Shown: positions 46,888 to 60,959, counted from the stretch's first letter. The stretch: DNA of 64,000 nucleotides from Gymnorhina tibicen (GCA_013399875.1 VXAZ01018984.1:5681503-5745502); one strand, 5' to 3'. Program-made: numbers and translations. The notes: generated by a model from the sequence alone, not told the origin.

Positions 46888-49526
46888 AGCTCCAGATTCC
46901 TTCTGCTGAAGCTGCTTGCCTAAAGCTGCACTGCTGCTGCCTCAGCAGAGTAGACGGACCAGCTGTGGGTGGCAGAACAGCCCCTCTCATCTTGCTACTG
47001 CTTGGAAAATGGAGGCAAGGTGGGGAAAGAGGATGCTGCTTGGCAGGGGAAGGCCAAAAGTGATACTACTGAGAGGATGAAGGTAGCTTTATCCGAATTA
47101 TACCTTAGGGGTGGCTAAGGGGTTCCCAAAACCTGGATGCAGTCAGCTTCACCACCAAGGTCCATTTTCTCAGTAGCAGCTGTCTGCTGCACCCAGGCAC
47201 TGTTAATCACTCTGACGCTGCCCAGAGGTCTATACAAATTACTCTGCTTTTTAGCATGCGTGTCTTTACAGCCAAACAGTCCCAAATAATTTTTGAGAGG
47301 GGCATTATGAAGCCATGAAAAGCCACTTGGTTGAATGCACAAATCCACAAATAAAAGCGCACAGCCGTGTATCTGCTTTACAGTTGTATAAAGCCTGCTG
47401 GTATCAGCCATTTCAAATGGGTGTGGGATGAGAGGCATCATTGCTCTTTCACAAATGGACACTAAGGTCACTCAAAATCAATAGCAAGTAAGAGGTGAAA
47501 AGCAACTCTTAGAGAAAATAAGGTTGAAACTGCTCCAGAATTTGAGGTTTGACCAACCATTTCTGTGCAGCTTGCACAGCTGCAGAAGCAGTTGTAAAAA
47601 CACCTGGGGTTTGTGGTGTCTTGTGTTTACAAAGCCCCTGCCCTATCATGTACCTCAAAGACAAAGCCACACAGTTACACAGGAGAAAGTAGTAACTTAT
47701 CCAAAAATTGGAATTCAAAGTTCTTATTTGGACACCAGGAGGAGTTCTCTTTGTATTTGCCAGGTCTTCATGTTTTTAACAGCAGCATGGTCCACTGCAA
47801 TGTTTCATAGTGATGTTCCATTAATATTTGTCTTCTTCTGTATGCTCAAGCACTTGTGTGCTTACGGGCAGCTGCAGAGGTTTTAGATATATATTTTTTA
47901 AAATGAGCTCACAGTTATATGTAAAAATATTGTCTGAATTTTTGGCTTATCACTTTTTATGTTCATGCTTATGGAAAAACGCATGTGAAAAAATAGCTTT
48001 TTACTAAAATACCTGTGGAGATTATATTACTGACAGTTGTGGCACTTTGTGTTTATTTTTATGCAAGTTTTCCAACTCTTGATTTTAATAACTTATTTTG
48101 GATTGCTTGATATTGGTGACAAGCTTTCATGCATTATGGCTCCTAAAAGTAGACACAGTCCTAAAACCTGTGTGGAGCAGGGAAGAAGGATAAAGTTTTG
48201 CACCATAGAGACTTGCCTCCTTTTTCTGTCTTAGACATTTGCCTTTTCACAACAGTTTTGCTGTTGACATGCTCAGCTTGTGATCTAATCTGTGCTCATT
48301 AGAGGGCATTTTACACATGCACAGAAGGCAGACTGAGAGAGGGGGAGAGCCTTTGCCAGTACTTAGAATTTGAAGTTACTTCCCCAAAGTGGAATTCATG
48401 TACAGCAGTCACTCTCCAGGCCAGATTTTGAATCTGTCACTCCAACCATAAATCATATATTCACAGGAGTGGAAAATTCGAATAGGCACCTGCTGTCTAA
48501 TGGAAAAAGTTTTTCATTCCTGTTCTAAACAACATTGTAGCTTTTCACTGACTTGGATTGAATAAATTCAAGGTCTATTAAAGCTTTAGCAAAATTTCAG
48601 TTACTCCAAGTGGGTTAGATTTTTGTTAAACTTCATTTGAATGCTTATGCATTTTTTATGCTATATTAAGTGTACCATTTAATGGATTTTGATTGGTAAT
48701 GCAGCCTGAAGCCTCATTACTTGAAAGCTTTATAGCTACCAGAAGTAAGTGTTTTTGGTCTCTGATGGAGAAAAAGCTTTCTGGTTGGAGGCTGGCTTTT
48801 TCCAAACTGAGAAATCAATAAACTGTCTCATCCTTTTATGACAGACCTGGAATTTCAGCCCTGAGTTGTGTTCTGTGAATAATAGTCCTTAAAGGAGAAT
48901 TTAGCTGTCATAATTGATGGGATGCAGCTTGCAGTCTGTTATTGGGCACCTCAGCTTGGGCAGGACATCAAAGTGAGGCTATTTATTGGGATAACCAAAA
49001 AAAGCATGAGCATGTGGAAACTGTCACCCCCTCTTGCCTCTGGGTATCTAGTTTATATTCATTCTAGTGGAGGCAGTCATGGTGTCTTATTTTCCAAGAG
49101 CCTTCTTTCATTCTTCTTTTTTATTTTTTTTTCTCCTTCCTACAAACTTAACACAAAAGTCCTTTAAAGCATCATAGTATAGCAAAATGGGATCAAAGTA
49201 AAGGAGGATCCTTCGCTACTTTCTAATCCAAAGGAGAAAGGTGTTGTTAGCAAACAAATGAGATGTCTGCTATTCTGTGACACGGGAATGCTGCTTTCAG
49301 AGGACATGGCTTCTGTTTGAAGGCATTCAGTGGTGCCCATAGTCAAGGCTGCCTCTTAGGAGAGAAGAAGTGGTCTTGATTAGGATGATGTCAGCAAGAA
49401 TATAGTCATGTTGCATGTACAGTGTAAATTGCTGTGAAGCTGCCCTTCAACAGCGTGCTGAGTGTCTGAGAAAAGCCTTAGTAGAACTGACAATTTTATT
49501 GAAGAGAATGTCTGTTGCAAAACTAA

Positions 49527-49540
49527 TTTTTTTTTTTTTT
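49527..49540 (-). repeat. Poly-T run (14 T)
   Basis: T14 between 'aactaa' and 'agtgaagaac'. On the minus strand this is a poly-A run; no retroposed body was recognised beside it. Confidence 0.85.
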
Positions 49541-50727
49541 AGTGAAGAACTCTGACTTCGTGTCATGTTTTCAAAAGGATCAGCTGTTTTGTTCTGAATC
49601 GATGTGACAGAACTGAAATATTATTGTAGATCGTGCTTGGTCCAGTAAGAAAGTGCCTTGCCAAGATGTTGCACTGCTGGTGTGTGGGATTCTTGCAAAA
49701 GAGAGATGGAGGTTTCAGGGTGTGCTGGTGTTGAGTGGTGGCCATGTGTAACTCAAAACTTTCAGCACCTTGCTTTGCTCTTAGAAGCAAAATTTTCTTC
49801 AGATGAGTTTTGTGTCTAGGAGAGAGTTATTCTGCAAGTTGCCACCTTCTCCTTTGAACAGTAATTGTCAAACTTCTTCCTCAAGTCCAACCTGCCCACC
49901 CTTCTGTTTGTCTCCACGGCAAAATGGTCCTGCAACAGTTGCGCGCTGCAGATGAGTACGTGAGGAGGGGGATGGCTGGTAAGCAGGGAGTTATCCTCCT
50001 GTCAGCACCTAGGAGTGGCTGCAGATGGGCAGGATGAGCATCAACCAGCACAGGCCAGGTCAGTACAGAGAGGAGCTGAACTTCACCTATGCGTGAAGCA
50101 AAGGGGGTAGGGATGGAGCTGGGTGTCTTCTGTCAACAAAATGCTGCCTCTTCCATAAAGCAGATGGAAAGAGCTTCAGGCTCTGTATTTATGGCAGAAA
50201 TTGTGCAGAATACTGCAGAATTGGCTTGTAAGTGTGTGTAGGTCATTAACTGAGTGCCATCTACTGGCACAAGGGGTCTTTATTGTCTGCTTCTTTAACA
50301 CGAGAAATGAGTGCTGCAGCTCATGCTGAATGGCTTCCAGGTGAGCCCTGAATGCAAGGTGCCAGCCTAGTTTTAACTCTGGCCACAGCATTTATTCCTT
50401 TTCCAGCTATTTCAAAGTCTGTGGAAATTCCCACGTGCTCTCTTTGGCAGAACTCATGGACTAGAACCACCTCTTGCTATATGACTGGGCTGCATGGACA
50501 GAAGAGGTCAAATTTTTGCATATTGTTGAGAGACCCTGTTTAAGTTGGCATGGTATCTCACAGAAGGGTGGACACATTCAGCTAGCTTCTGACAGAAGCA
50601 TTGCGTGTCCTGCCACTCTTCCACGTGTCCTCAGATATCAGCAGGCTTCCTTGGGTCTTTATAAACTCAGGTAGAGAAGCTGGAAAATCATTTGCAGTGC
50701 TAAAGGAATGCACAGCGGGGCAGGGGG

Positions 50728-50800
50728 CTATTATTGTCATTTAATTAATTCAATAAATATATTTAATGGAATAGGAGCCATATCAGTGTAATCATCACCG
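50728..50800. promoter_or_regulatory. CNE-like AT-rich patch
   Basis: Dense TAAT-type cores: 'ctattattgtcatttaatta', 'aattcaataaatatatttaatgg' in two overlapping parts, and 'gtgtaatcatcac'. The patch is unique, non-repetitive and flanked by GC-richer DNA on both sides. Inferred from texture only. Confidence 0.22.
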
Positions 50801-51589
50801 GGAGGCCTCTCATTCATCTGTTTTTCACGCAGAGCAGATTTTTGTACAGCACAGGTGCAGTTTCAAGAGATGGCAGGAGCAAAGCCTGAGTAGGAGGCAA
50901 GCAGATCTTCTAGCACTTGGGAAAACCCGGGCATGATTGGGCAATTTGTCACCCAGTGTTACAGTACAAAGACACTGTATCTGTTTTGTTCACAAGAGAA
51001 AAGGAGGCAACTTGCATTTTTTGTGGAGGGTGGAACTGTGACCTTTTTAGCTGCTTGCATCAACAGATGAAAACTGAAGTCCTCTGACAGAGCTCTCTAA
51101 GGAAAATTTGTCCTGCTGCTTCCCTTGATTAGGAGAAAGTGGTTTTTCTGCCTTGCAAAAATGTTTGACATTTAAAAGATTATGTGAAAAAATCCATTCT
51201 TCAGTAAAATAAAATGACAGCTTTGCGAAGTTCTTCACTGCGAATGAGGCACTAGGATAGACTGGGGTACCTGTTCCCATGATGGAAGCCCCAGGCTCAA
51301 GCCATTGTTAGAACAAGGAATTCTAACTCGAGCTAGGAAAGATGTTCACATCACACAATTATTCTCCAGTGGAGCCTTCCTGCCTCATGATTTCAGTATC
51401 CATCGTCTCCACAGGAAGCCCTTGAGAACCATATTGACAGCAGCTCTCCTCACAGAAGGGTTTGTCATCTTTGTGCGGGGGAAATACATTTCCTAGAAGA
51501 TTTCCATCTGTCTTGAGCACACACGTTATTTAAACCTCCAAAATATTGAAATAAGAAGCTGTTCGCAGAACAATCACCTTATCATAAAA

Positions 51590-51820
51590 CACACCCTGCT
51601 AAGAACATGATTTCTGTTTCCGTTTAATGTGAGGCAGTGTTCCTCATTATTCTCTGCACACTGAGCTTCATCTAAATCAAATTGAACTGAAAAGGACAAT
51701 AGTGCTATTGATTTCTAGTACTAAAAATAATGCATAATAACCTCACTGTACTGTCAAATCTGTTCAGTGAATGAAATTGCTATCACAGAAGATGTATCAT
51801 TATTCATCAATTTTATTATC
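51590..51820. promoter_or_regulatory. CNE-like patch with a consensus MEF2 site
   Basis: ctaaaaataa at 51721-51730 is a full MEF2 consensus match, followed directly by 'tgcataataac'. AT-rich cores continue to about 51820 (tgtatcattattcatcaatt). Inferred from motif content; no alignment was available. Confidence 0.22.
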
Positions 51821-54800
51821 CTTGCCAAGCAGGCTGGTGTCTTCATTCAAGTCATTTCTATAGAACTTGACTTGAGCAAGAAGTGACAACACGATCTGCA
51901 CTTCTTGGTCACCCATGCATACTCAGGAGCTGCTCAAACATCTCTATTCCTGTGAGGAGAGCATGGAGGTGCCTTCCTGCTGATTGTGTTTCTGAAGCTG
52001 ATAGGTATGGGAAGACTGCAGTTTAGCTGAAAACAAGATGAGGAGAGATGGCACGTGCATGTGTTTGAACGTTTTAAATCTGTGTGCAACAGTGCCAGGA
52101 GCAAAGATTCCCGAATTAGAAAAGATGTAACAAGGAGATTAAAAGCACAACTAATTTGTTATATGCTACCAACTAGGCTATAAGCTTTCCTCTTCTGTTT
52201 TTAAATACTGTTTATAATGAGTGCTGCAAAGGAAACCCCGCAGTACAGAGTGCCAAGAGTCATGTTTTGGGACAGGGAGTCGCAGTTGTGTTGGAGGTTC
52301 AGCTGGCATAAACTGGCTTGGGTTCACAGATGGCATCTCCCTTCTCTGCAATGTGCTATAACATGGCTCGATGCACGGGTGCATGCTGGGGATGATTATT
52401 TTTAGATGATAACTGCCTAGTTCTGGAGGAGCCTTTAGCAGTCTTGGAGCCAATAAGGCAACCATGGCATCAGCAACGTGAAAATTATGGCAGCGTGACA
52501 TCCAGGGAAAGTGCTGGTAGGCTTAGGTCAGATTCTGGTCAGAGAGAACCACCAGCAAGTACTGACACCAACAGCAGGGGTTTTGGGACTTGTGGCTTTT
52601 TGTTGATTAAAAAACCCAAAGAAACAAACCACCAAAACCAACCACCCCTCTTGCAAGTATTCTTCTCACACACACTTGGGTTTTCTGAACTGCTGAGCGA
52701 TTTGTGTTGGGATACACTTCCTCTCTTTGTTTTTGTGACGTGTCAAGCATTCATTATGAGGAGTTCTTGATCTTACACGCCTCTGTGGCCTGTGCTTTGT
52801 AACAGTTCCACCACTTGCAGTTGAAGTCTAAAACTGCTCTCCTCTTTCTGGTTTTGATTTGTTGATGTTTTTATCTGCCCTGCCAGGGGCTGGCTGGAAC
52901 CTACTACAGAAGGGAAGAAGTGCTGAGTGGAGCATATTTCACTGGTTTCTCAGTCTGACTGCTAATGGGAAATACTGAGACTCTTTCTTGAAAGCTCACT
53001 CACATGGCCATCTGAGTTTACCTTGAAAGTTCAGGCTGACTGCAAGGTTCAAGGAAAGGGGTTTTAACTGACTCCAGCCTTCAAATTTACTTTAGGCAGA
53101 CTGGTGAGGAAGTTTACATGAGGTTGAAGGTCAATCACTTTGTGTGTAGATGTTGGAAAATTCAGGAAAAAAAAATAGTTCCTTTTGTGTGAGGTGCCCA
53201 AGGACTTTGCTGTAAAGCTCGTATTTCTGCTCCCCACCTCTTAGATCACGCAGATGATTACCGGAACACAGCTTACTTTTCTGACATAAACCCTACTCAT
53301 TTCTGTTCCATCCTTCTTCCCAAGCCCTCCTTTTTCACCCTGCTCGGGGAGAAGGAGCATGTGAGAAAGGAAGAGTGGGAGGAACTGGCAAAACCCCAGA
53401 ATCTGCACATGGTGCAGCTTAGGTGGTGATGATGGTGGGTCTGAGGACCAAAAGCTTCTGCCATTAGCAAGATCTTTTGAAGAAGGGATCCTCTGTAGGG
53501 TGGCTTTGCAAAAGGATAGGAGCTCTTGGGCAGGTTGCACAGCCTGAGCTCAGTGGATGGTCTAGGCAGTGCACAGCCCATTTAAGAGGGCTGCTCTCAA
53601 GCAAGAAATTTCCTCAGCTGACCTTGTGGCACGGGCTAACTCAGCATTGAGCTGACAGTTTGCTTTCCAGGACCTACATGACACCTGAGGTGCAAACGCA
53701 CTTCCCACAGCAAGGCTATTAATAAATCTGCTTTTGTGAGCTCTTGGCCCCAGTCTGAGGCCATATTCTTCTAATAACCCTAAAATATGTTTTGTTTTCA
53801 TGTACTTGTGGATATTAGGTTGAACCTTTCCTACTGTCAGGGATTTCTGAAACCTTAATTGCTTTTCCAGCTTAATTGCCCCTGGAATGAGCTCAGGAAT
53901 TAGCTTTTTGCTAATGGGGAAATATTTGAGCTGTTAAGGCTCTAAACTATTATTTTTAGACCTAAATTAAGGTGGGGAAATGAGATGCAGATAACAATCA
54001 AGGTTTCAGTGTTATTACACTCGAATGCACTAGGACCTACAGGATTAAATACAGCCTAAAATGAGTCCAAGAACCTGTTCAAAATGAGTAGAGCAGTCTT
54101 GAGATGAAACAGCCGGACATTCTCCCAACTACATGCCATCTTGATGTCATTTATCCTTGTTTTAGTGTAAGGGTTTTGTTGAAAGGTGTCATTCCAATAA
54201 TTTCCCTGGGTTTATATGCTAAAAGAGTTGGCTTTATTGGAATAAAAGGGTAAACTTTTAGGGTTTATATTTTTTCTCTCATCTTAAAGAAAAAATTGAG
54301 GAATTGAGTAATGACCTAATTGGTTTCAGCAGATGCTCTGCCAGCGTGTGGAGAATTCATGTGGTATTGCTTGTCACTGGGGGACCTTAACCATTTTTGA
54401 GCACTTACAGCCCTCAGAAGCAGTACAGTAATACCTTGCAGTACTTCTGAGGCATATGCAAAATACAGGTTTCAGCAGATACAGCTTAAAGCACAGCAGT
54501 TGTGAGAGTGAAAACTTGAGTGTGGCAAATTAGCAGTTTTATTTTATACCCAAGTCATTGCTCAAAGATGGAAAATTATGCTAAAAAAGCACAGCATGTG
54601 ATAAAAAATAACGTTATTTTTATTCCTAGGCAGAAACTTCCATAGAATGGTTATCAGTGTTGCAATTCTTGTCACATACTGGTTTGTTTAAAGGACTCTT
54701 CTCATATGTAATGGTCCCTCTGACAAGGCAAACCTCAAAAAAACCTCAGATTCATCACTCAAGAAGTCTTGCAGTTAATCATTCTGCTTGTATAGGTTCC

Positions 54801-55476
54801 TCAATCATCTTTTTACCAAGATTTTTTAATTTGTGGGGCATACATAAGCTAGAATTTGAGGCCCTGTAGAAATGTAACATCTGGTTTTTTCAGTAAAGGC
54901 TGGCAAAATGTGTATGTGCAAAAGGACCTAAGTAAGATCTGATTGGGGAAAAAAAGAAATTATTTGAACCTGAATTTAAACATTTGTCATATGTTTTGGT
55001 GAAACAAATGGAAAATTCTTCATGAATATACTCTAGATCTTGTCTTGCTATTTTTTCCCCTCTTGACTCTGTCTTTATAATATGGACAGGGCTGTTCCCT
55101 GCCAGAGACCACAGAAATCTTTCAAATTTTCTGTGAGAAGACATATAAACATTTCGTTCAGAGGCAGGAGAGTTAACTGGACCTTCCTGGGCCATTTAGA
55201 TGAATTTGGAACCCTGCTCTTTTTTTGTGAAGAGGATGGGGGAAGAATTAAGGGCCAGGTACTGAGTTGTTCCTGTATCCAAGAGCTGCCAGTACAGAGC
55301 ACAACGTAGTAAAGAGGGGGGAGGCACACTGCTAATGTGATGTATGTACATGCTTGAGCATGCCTTGACTGTACTTGGAAGAACAAATGTTCCATCAGCC
55401 TGATACTGCTGCAGAGCAGAAATTGTGCCAGCCAACATGTGGAGGTCTTCTGCAGGCCTAGCAACTGGAAAGGCCA

Positions 55477-55793
55477 CGGTTTGTGTCGCGTCCACCATGG
55501 GAACGTGCTTTGGTCCAGCTGATCCCTCTCCAGGAATTTGCCTCATTTAAGTAGATGGAGGTGTTCTGGCTTTACAATGACAGTTGTCTGGGCAAATTGG
55601 GCCTTTCAGCAATCGCTTCCCCCTGCCTTCCATGGTTCCTGACCACACGCAGGTCCACTCCGCTGAGTGCTGGGTGGCTGTTGCTGCCTCTCGCGCTGTT
55701 AGTGTGTTCCCGAGTGAATGCCCTGTTGTGCAAAACCGGCACGAACTGCATCAGGCTCCGTAACGAGAAGCTGGCTGTGCTGCCAGTGCACCG
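55477..55793. other. CpG-dense patch
   Basis: I count 15 CpG dinucleotides by eye over about 317 bp, against 2 in the following ~320 bp and a generally CpG-poor window. The patch is open in several frames on both strands (94 codons plus at 55555-55839, 83 codons minus at 55572-55823). It could be a small CpG island, a young insertion not yet decayed, or an exon kept GC-rich. None of the frames resembles a protein I know, and no TATA box or LTR landmarks were seen. Confidence 0.5.
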
Positions 55794-58700
55794 CTTCCAT
55801 CTCCAAAGGATAAGTAGCATCATTTATGGGAAGTCTTGAGAGCTAAAGCAGATCTGGCTCTGACAGGGGCAATCAGATTTATATAATTTTCTGACAGACA
55901 GTTAAGCTTAAAGCTGCACAAACCGGAAATATACTGTCAAGGAAAGTTAATACTTTAGAAGCCCAAGGTTTTATGAGGCAAGGCACAGACCTCTCCTCAT
56001 ACAAAGATGCTGCTGCTTTCTCCTGTCTTCTCAGAAGCCCCACACTGCCATGAGACAAGACCCCACCCTTCCATGAATCTGATCCCTATTAAAGGTAATA
56101 GAAATAAGAGCATTTTAACGAGGGGTGTGTTTGGACTAGACTCTACCATGACTTAGACTTCAGTGTTTGCATGACAAGAAATAGCAGCAATTCTCTTTGG
56201 TTATAGCTGGAACAAAAAGTACATTTTAAATTCACTAATGCAGGGGAGATGATATGAAATGAGCTAAAAGCTGAGACCGGGTCAAGATTTTCCAGCCAGC
56301 ACAATGCCCCAAAGGTGTCCTGAACCATTAAGGCTGTCTTATGTTTTTTCAGTAGAATAATATATCAGTTCCATAAGTTTTGGCACAATGTCTCAAACCT
56401 AACATTTAGCTAGGGCATGCGGGTACAGAAGGTAGGAAGGACATGGAGGCTGACAATCTATTACACAAATTCTTGCAGCCCTGACTGTTTATGTTTTGGT
56501 GGGAGGGTAGGTTGCTTTATGCTTGTTAGCTCTGTGTAGCAAGTCACAAAATGTGATGGTGGAATACGCGAGTCAAAGAGAAGGCTGCCGAAAGCCACGG
56601 CTGCAAACTCAGGTTTGTGCTGTGGAAGCCTGTGGAAAACTTGTTCTGCTTTACATGTCACGTAACCCTGCACTGTGTCTGGGGGGTCTGACTGCACCGT
56701 AAAAACACACACACAGTATCCCGGGTGTGTACAGGGGACTGCAGAGCTTTGGGGGCCCAAACTGTAATGTTTTAACGGTGTCTGACTTTAGGGAAGTGAT
56801 TATTTGACAAAGCCACCTTGCACAGTGTGTTTTGATGAGATCCTGCAAGCCCAAAGGATCTGGAGATACCAAACATCCTTAATACGCTTGATGGGCTTGC
56901 TGATTTTGGTTTTTTTGCTCCTGGGACTTTATAGCTGTAAGAGAATTTCTGAGGGTGAAGCAAGCTAGTCATTCAAGTATTACTGCACACTCAAACCCAG
57001 CAGGCTTTTGCAGGACATTCTGTGATCTTGATACCATATTGTCCCAACTTCAGGAGGCAGTTATACTTTTCCTCCTATTTGAGCGTGGGCTAGGGTGAGG
57101 AAAAAAGAATGAAGAGTACAGAGTCTGTCCAGGTGAAGAACACAAATGATTATGTTTTTATTTAAAAACTAAAAAAGCAAATCTGTTCTTTTGAATAGGA
57201 CAGTTTGTGCTGCAGCTGCTGTAATTCCACAGAAAATTGTGCTACTTTAGGATCTTTCTGCTGGAGGCAGGCGTTTAATTTAATTCTCCCTCTTCTTATT
57301 GTTACAAAATAACTGTACCTGCTTATTGTACATTCAAGTAACTCTTCAGTGTAAGGTTTTAACCAGAGACGATGATTGCAAACTCTTGTTTAAAGATGAC
57401 AGATATTTTTCCCCTTGCAAACACAATCTACTGCTTTTTAAATGAAGTACTATTGAAACCTGAATGTATCCTTACTGCTTTAACATCTCCTTCATTTACA
57501 TACTGCACTGAAGAAAAAAAACAAGTAGGTAGAAAACCAGAAAAGGAGGTGGAAAAAGAAAACAGAGCTAGATAATCAAAAACACTTAAAAAATTCTTTC
57601 TGCCTTCAGATATTCCACATGCTTCACCTCTATTTACCCATCCAAAAGGAACTGACAGGAACTCATAATTCTGGAGATTTGTCCATTTGAGTTAGGTGCC
57701 TTCATGCACTATCAGGTGCCCTTAGCACTTCATGCTGAGGAAGCGGTGCTAAATAGGTTCCAATATTAAAAAAGTAGTTCCCAGAGTTGGGAGGCCTTTC
57801 CAGCAGACTGTTTAGGGGAAGCAGCCAAAACCACCAAATCCAAACCCCAAACAGATCACAGGAGGAAGATGAACAAATGAAAAAAAATCATAGGAGTTTT
57901 CAGGAATTTTGCAGTACAGCATAATTATGTGTCTCATTAAAATGTTCTTCCTTTTATTATCTTTGCATTTAGTACAGTAGGGGTTTTGTTTGATGTTGTG
58001 GTGGTTTCTGAGTACTTGTGAAATGACAGAGGAGGAAGAAATCTGATGAAAGGAGAGGTGAATGATTGCCCTTAAAAGACCAAGGGATTCCTTGCAATAG
58101 CTTTGCTTGGCAATACTTTCCCTAGTTTGTAGAGCAGTAGTTTGTACAGGGTTTCAGTGGGATACAAATCTTTGATCATCTCTATGCTAAATGTATATTA
58201 ACCTGGGTAAATGTTTTGCTTAGGTTTCGGTTATATTTTTAGTTGGGTTGGGTGCTTTACTTCTTGGTGGTTTCGGTCATCACAGAAATTAGTGGCTCCC
58301 AGGTGATTTCAGCAAGTTACCAGGGTGAAGATGAGATGACACTGAGTCTGTATGGAATCCACAGGACTTGAGGACAGAAAGCTGTAGTATTAGTGAGGTT
58401 ATATCAGCTTATATCAGGGGAAACTTACCTATTTGACCCAAGGGGAACACAAGGAATTTTTGGTTAGACCTTTTTATCTGTAAATTTTCTGTTTACTATT
58501 GATTTTGTTATATGCTTGTCTGTTTATAACATGCTTGCTTAGGTTTTCTTACGGATACTTTAATAACTCCTTTTGATTTTGGATCTTAAACTGCTTTACA
58601 AACATCTTGCAATTTCCTTTCCATCTCACAGTTGTTAGGCATTTTTACCTCTAATGTACATAGAGTCTTCAGTATAGGAAATCATAAAGTTGAAATATAG

Positions 58701-60959
58701 AACCTTCTTAGTTGTAAGAGATGGGCCTGAGTGTTGGGAAGCTAGCGGACTCTCTGTTTGGATCTATTTCGTTCATAATAATGGCAAGCCTGCTCTGGTG
58801 TTGTTACTATCCAGAAATTCCAGTCTCCCAACGTCTGAATCCAGATGCTAATGATGTAGCCTGGTGTTTTCCTAAAACTGAGCGTGTACCACCCTGGAGT
58901 AGCCAAAGCTGTTCAGTTATTATTTGGTGAGATTCCCCACGTGAAGCTGGCATGAGTATATCTAACACTTCCTATTTGTAATTACCAATGTTCTGCAACA
59001 TGTTAAAAATAGTCCAGAGGCTTTGGCCCCACGTGCCCTACAGTATGTTAAGCCTTGTTTGGGCTCACTGCAACACTGTAATCGCAGATCTTGTTGCCTA
59101 AGGGAATTTTCTCACGTTTCCTAATTTAATTAAACATTTCCCATTAAGTTTAATTTAATTTTAAGACGGAGAACTCCTCCTTAACCCTACAATAATAAGG
59201 CTTTACAAACCAAAGTACATTTTTCACAGATTTTATTCTGGGACTTCATCTCGATTGATACAGTGAATAATTTAACAGTGGTTTTAACATTCTGGGGTTT
59301 TGTGAAGTCTGTTTCTATGTATCTCCCTCCAGCTCATTGGAAGCAAATGAGACAGGTCACCACAATTCCCTAATAATTAGAAATGAGGTGCAGTTATTAT
59401 TAGGAATGAGGATCACGTCTACACCGTCTCCGTTTGTCTGGTAGTTCTAAACTCCCATCAATGCAGTGCCTGTCTAAAAATCCTGACAAGTAACCACTTT
59501 TCTGGAGTTTTCCAAATTTTCCAGTTTTGAGGCCACATTAATCAGAGTGTAGTCAGTTCATGCCCTGTATTTCTGTAGTGACAGCACTGGGCAATCAGAC
59601 TGTCTGTTGGAAAGTTTAGGTACCGTGGAATGTAAATAGTTGTGCAGGTTAGCTATGCTTATCTTAATTAAAACGCTGAAGGGTCATGTGAAAGCTCTGG
59701 TGCTGCCTGGAGAGAGTATTGTTGCAGTTATTTCACTAGTAATGGAGATACTTCCATATTTCTACTCAGTGGGATTACACTTTTTCCCCTTTTTGTGTGA
59801 GGGTGACTGAAATTGCTCATTGATCCTTTGGACAGGAATTATTTTGTATTGCTCTTCAAAGCTTTGCATCTCTTGGGGCTTTTCTGTGTGTGTGTGTATT
59901 ACAAACACTTGGCTATTTAAAGGAGAAAAAAGAGAGAAATGTGGCACAAGAACTGTACATCCCACATGCTGTACACCAGCATGCTGAAGGAATTTCAGCT
60001 TTAAGGCTGCTTCTTTGGGCTCCCAGCTGACTTACGATAGCACAACGTGAAATTGTAGAACGAGCAGAGTCCCATCAACACCACATCTGTTCAAATTTCT
60101 TGCTTTTTAGCTTCCACACTGACATTCACAAATATGAAAGGGAAGAAACTTAAACTTCTGTCTGATATGCAGAACGTTTTATGCTGTAAAAATTCACTGT
60201 AACTATTTTAGTCAAATACATTATTCTGTCATGACCTGGATAGAAACATAGTAATTCTACCTTTTATATGAACAGTTTTCACATCAAAAAAGGTTTATTT
60301 TATAGTATTTACATGCACAGAAAAATCTGCTGTAAAAGGTAAGCTCCTGGCTGTGTTTATTTCAGTAGAATTTACTACAAATTGCATTTATGGAGCAATG
60401 AGGCTTGGAGCCATCCCACCTTGCTTTCTCTCCAGGTCTGCTGTTCACAGCAGGAAGGAAAGTATTCAGATGCCACTTGAAAGCCAGTTGACCCTGTGGA
60501 GATGCTGTTTCTTCTCCATGGTCTGCTGGATGTATAATGCCTGGACTGCTATTTTAGGCACCATATTTCAGTGGAATGCTGAGCTCAGACCTGATGGTCT
60601 CTGCAGCATCGTTTAAGGGTGGCAATTTTGTAGGTGAGAAATACCAGGCCAAGTCCTTTACCTCAAAAACCTATCTTAGCTCACTGATTTTCACAAGAGG
60701 CCACATAAGAGGAGCAGGTTTCCTTTACAAAAGGTGTTTGTGCTTTGTAAGTTACTTGTACGGTGCCACACTCACATATAGCTTCAGGATCAGCAGATCA
60801 GGCCTCCTTGGGGATCCACTGCTCTGGGCACGGTGTTCCCATCTCTTATGTATTTAACATGGTTCTTTCACCGTGACCTTGTCTTTCTGAATCACCTCAA
60901 CAAAGTCTGTAGCCCCCAAAGAGATGCTTGGAAATCACCTTAGAGTGAACATAAAGATT
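55794..60959. other. Non-coding unique sequence
   Basis: No supported gene. Contents are short (AC)n at about 56704-56714 and (TG)n at 59885-59897, a TTTAATTAAA-type inverted repeat at 59123-59160 and a CNE-like patch at about 59370-59404. Confidence 0.55.
59123..59160. repeat. AT-rich inverted repeat
   Basis: The arms 59123-59135 (aatttaattaaac) and 59148-59160 pair in 12 of 13 positions across a 12-nt loop. It holds several TTAATT homeodomain-type cores, so it could be regulatory as easily as structural. Confidence 0.55.

Larger units (their letters stand above)
46888..55476. other. Non-coding unique sequence
   Basis: No supported gene. The longest frame (47524-47886, 120 codons) shows nothing recognisable. 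A T14 run lies at 49527-49540. Two CNE-like patches (50.7 and 51.6-51.8 kb) are listed separately. A hairpin with arms 54412-54419 and 54445-54452 and an inverted repeat with arms 54191-54200 and 54234-54243 are minor features. Confidence 0.55.

Noticed and set aside
47524..47886. 120-codon plus-strand frame
   Set aside because: Cysteine-rich and hydrophobic by chance of T-rich sequence; no family resemblance.
54412..54452. Hairpin with 8-bp outer arms and an inner gtac/gtac pairing
   Set aside because: The stem is short and broken by a 3-nt bulge. It was kept only as a minor note and not scored as a finding.
58721..58930. 69-codon frame whose first residues (MGLSVGKLADSLFG) recall the N-terminus of ARF GTPases
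   Set aside because: The similarity ends after about 14 residues. The P-loop that should follow is absent, and the DNA does not match an ARF gene or pseudogene.
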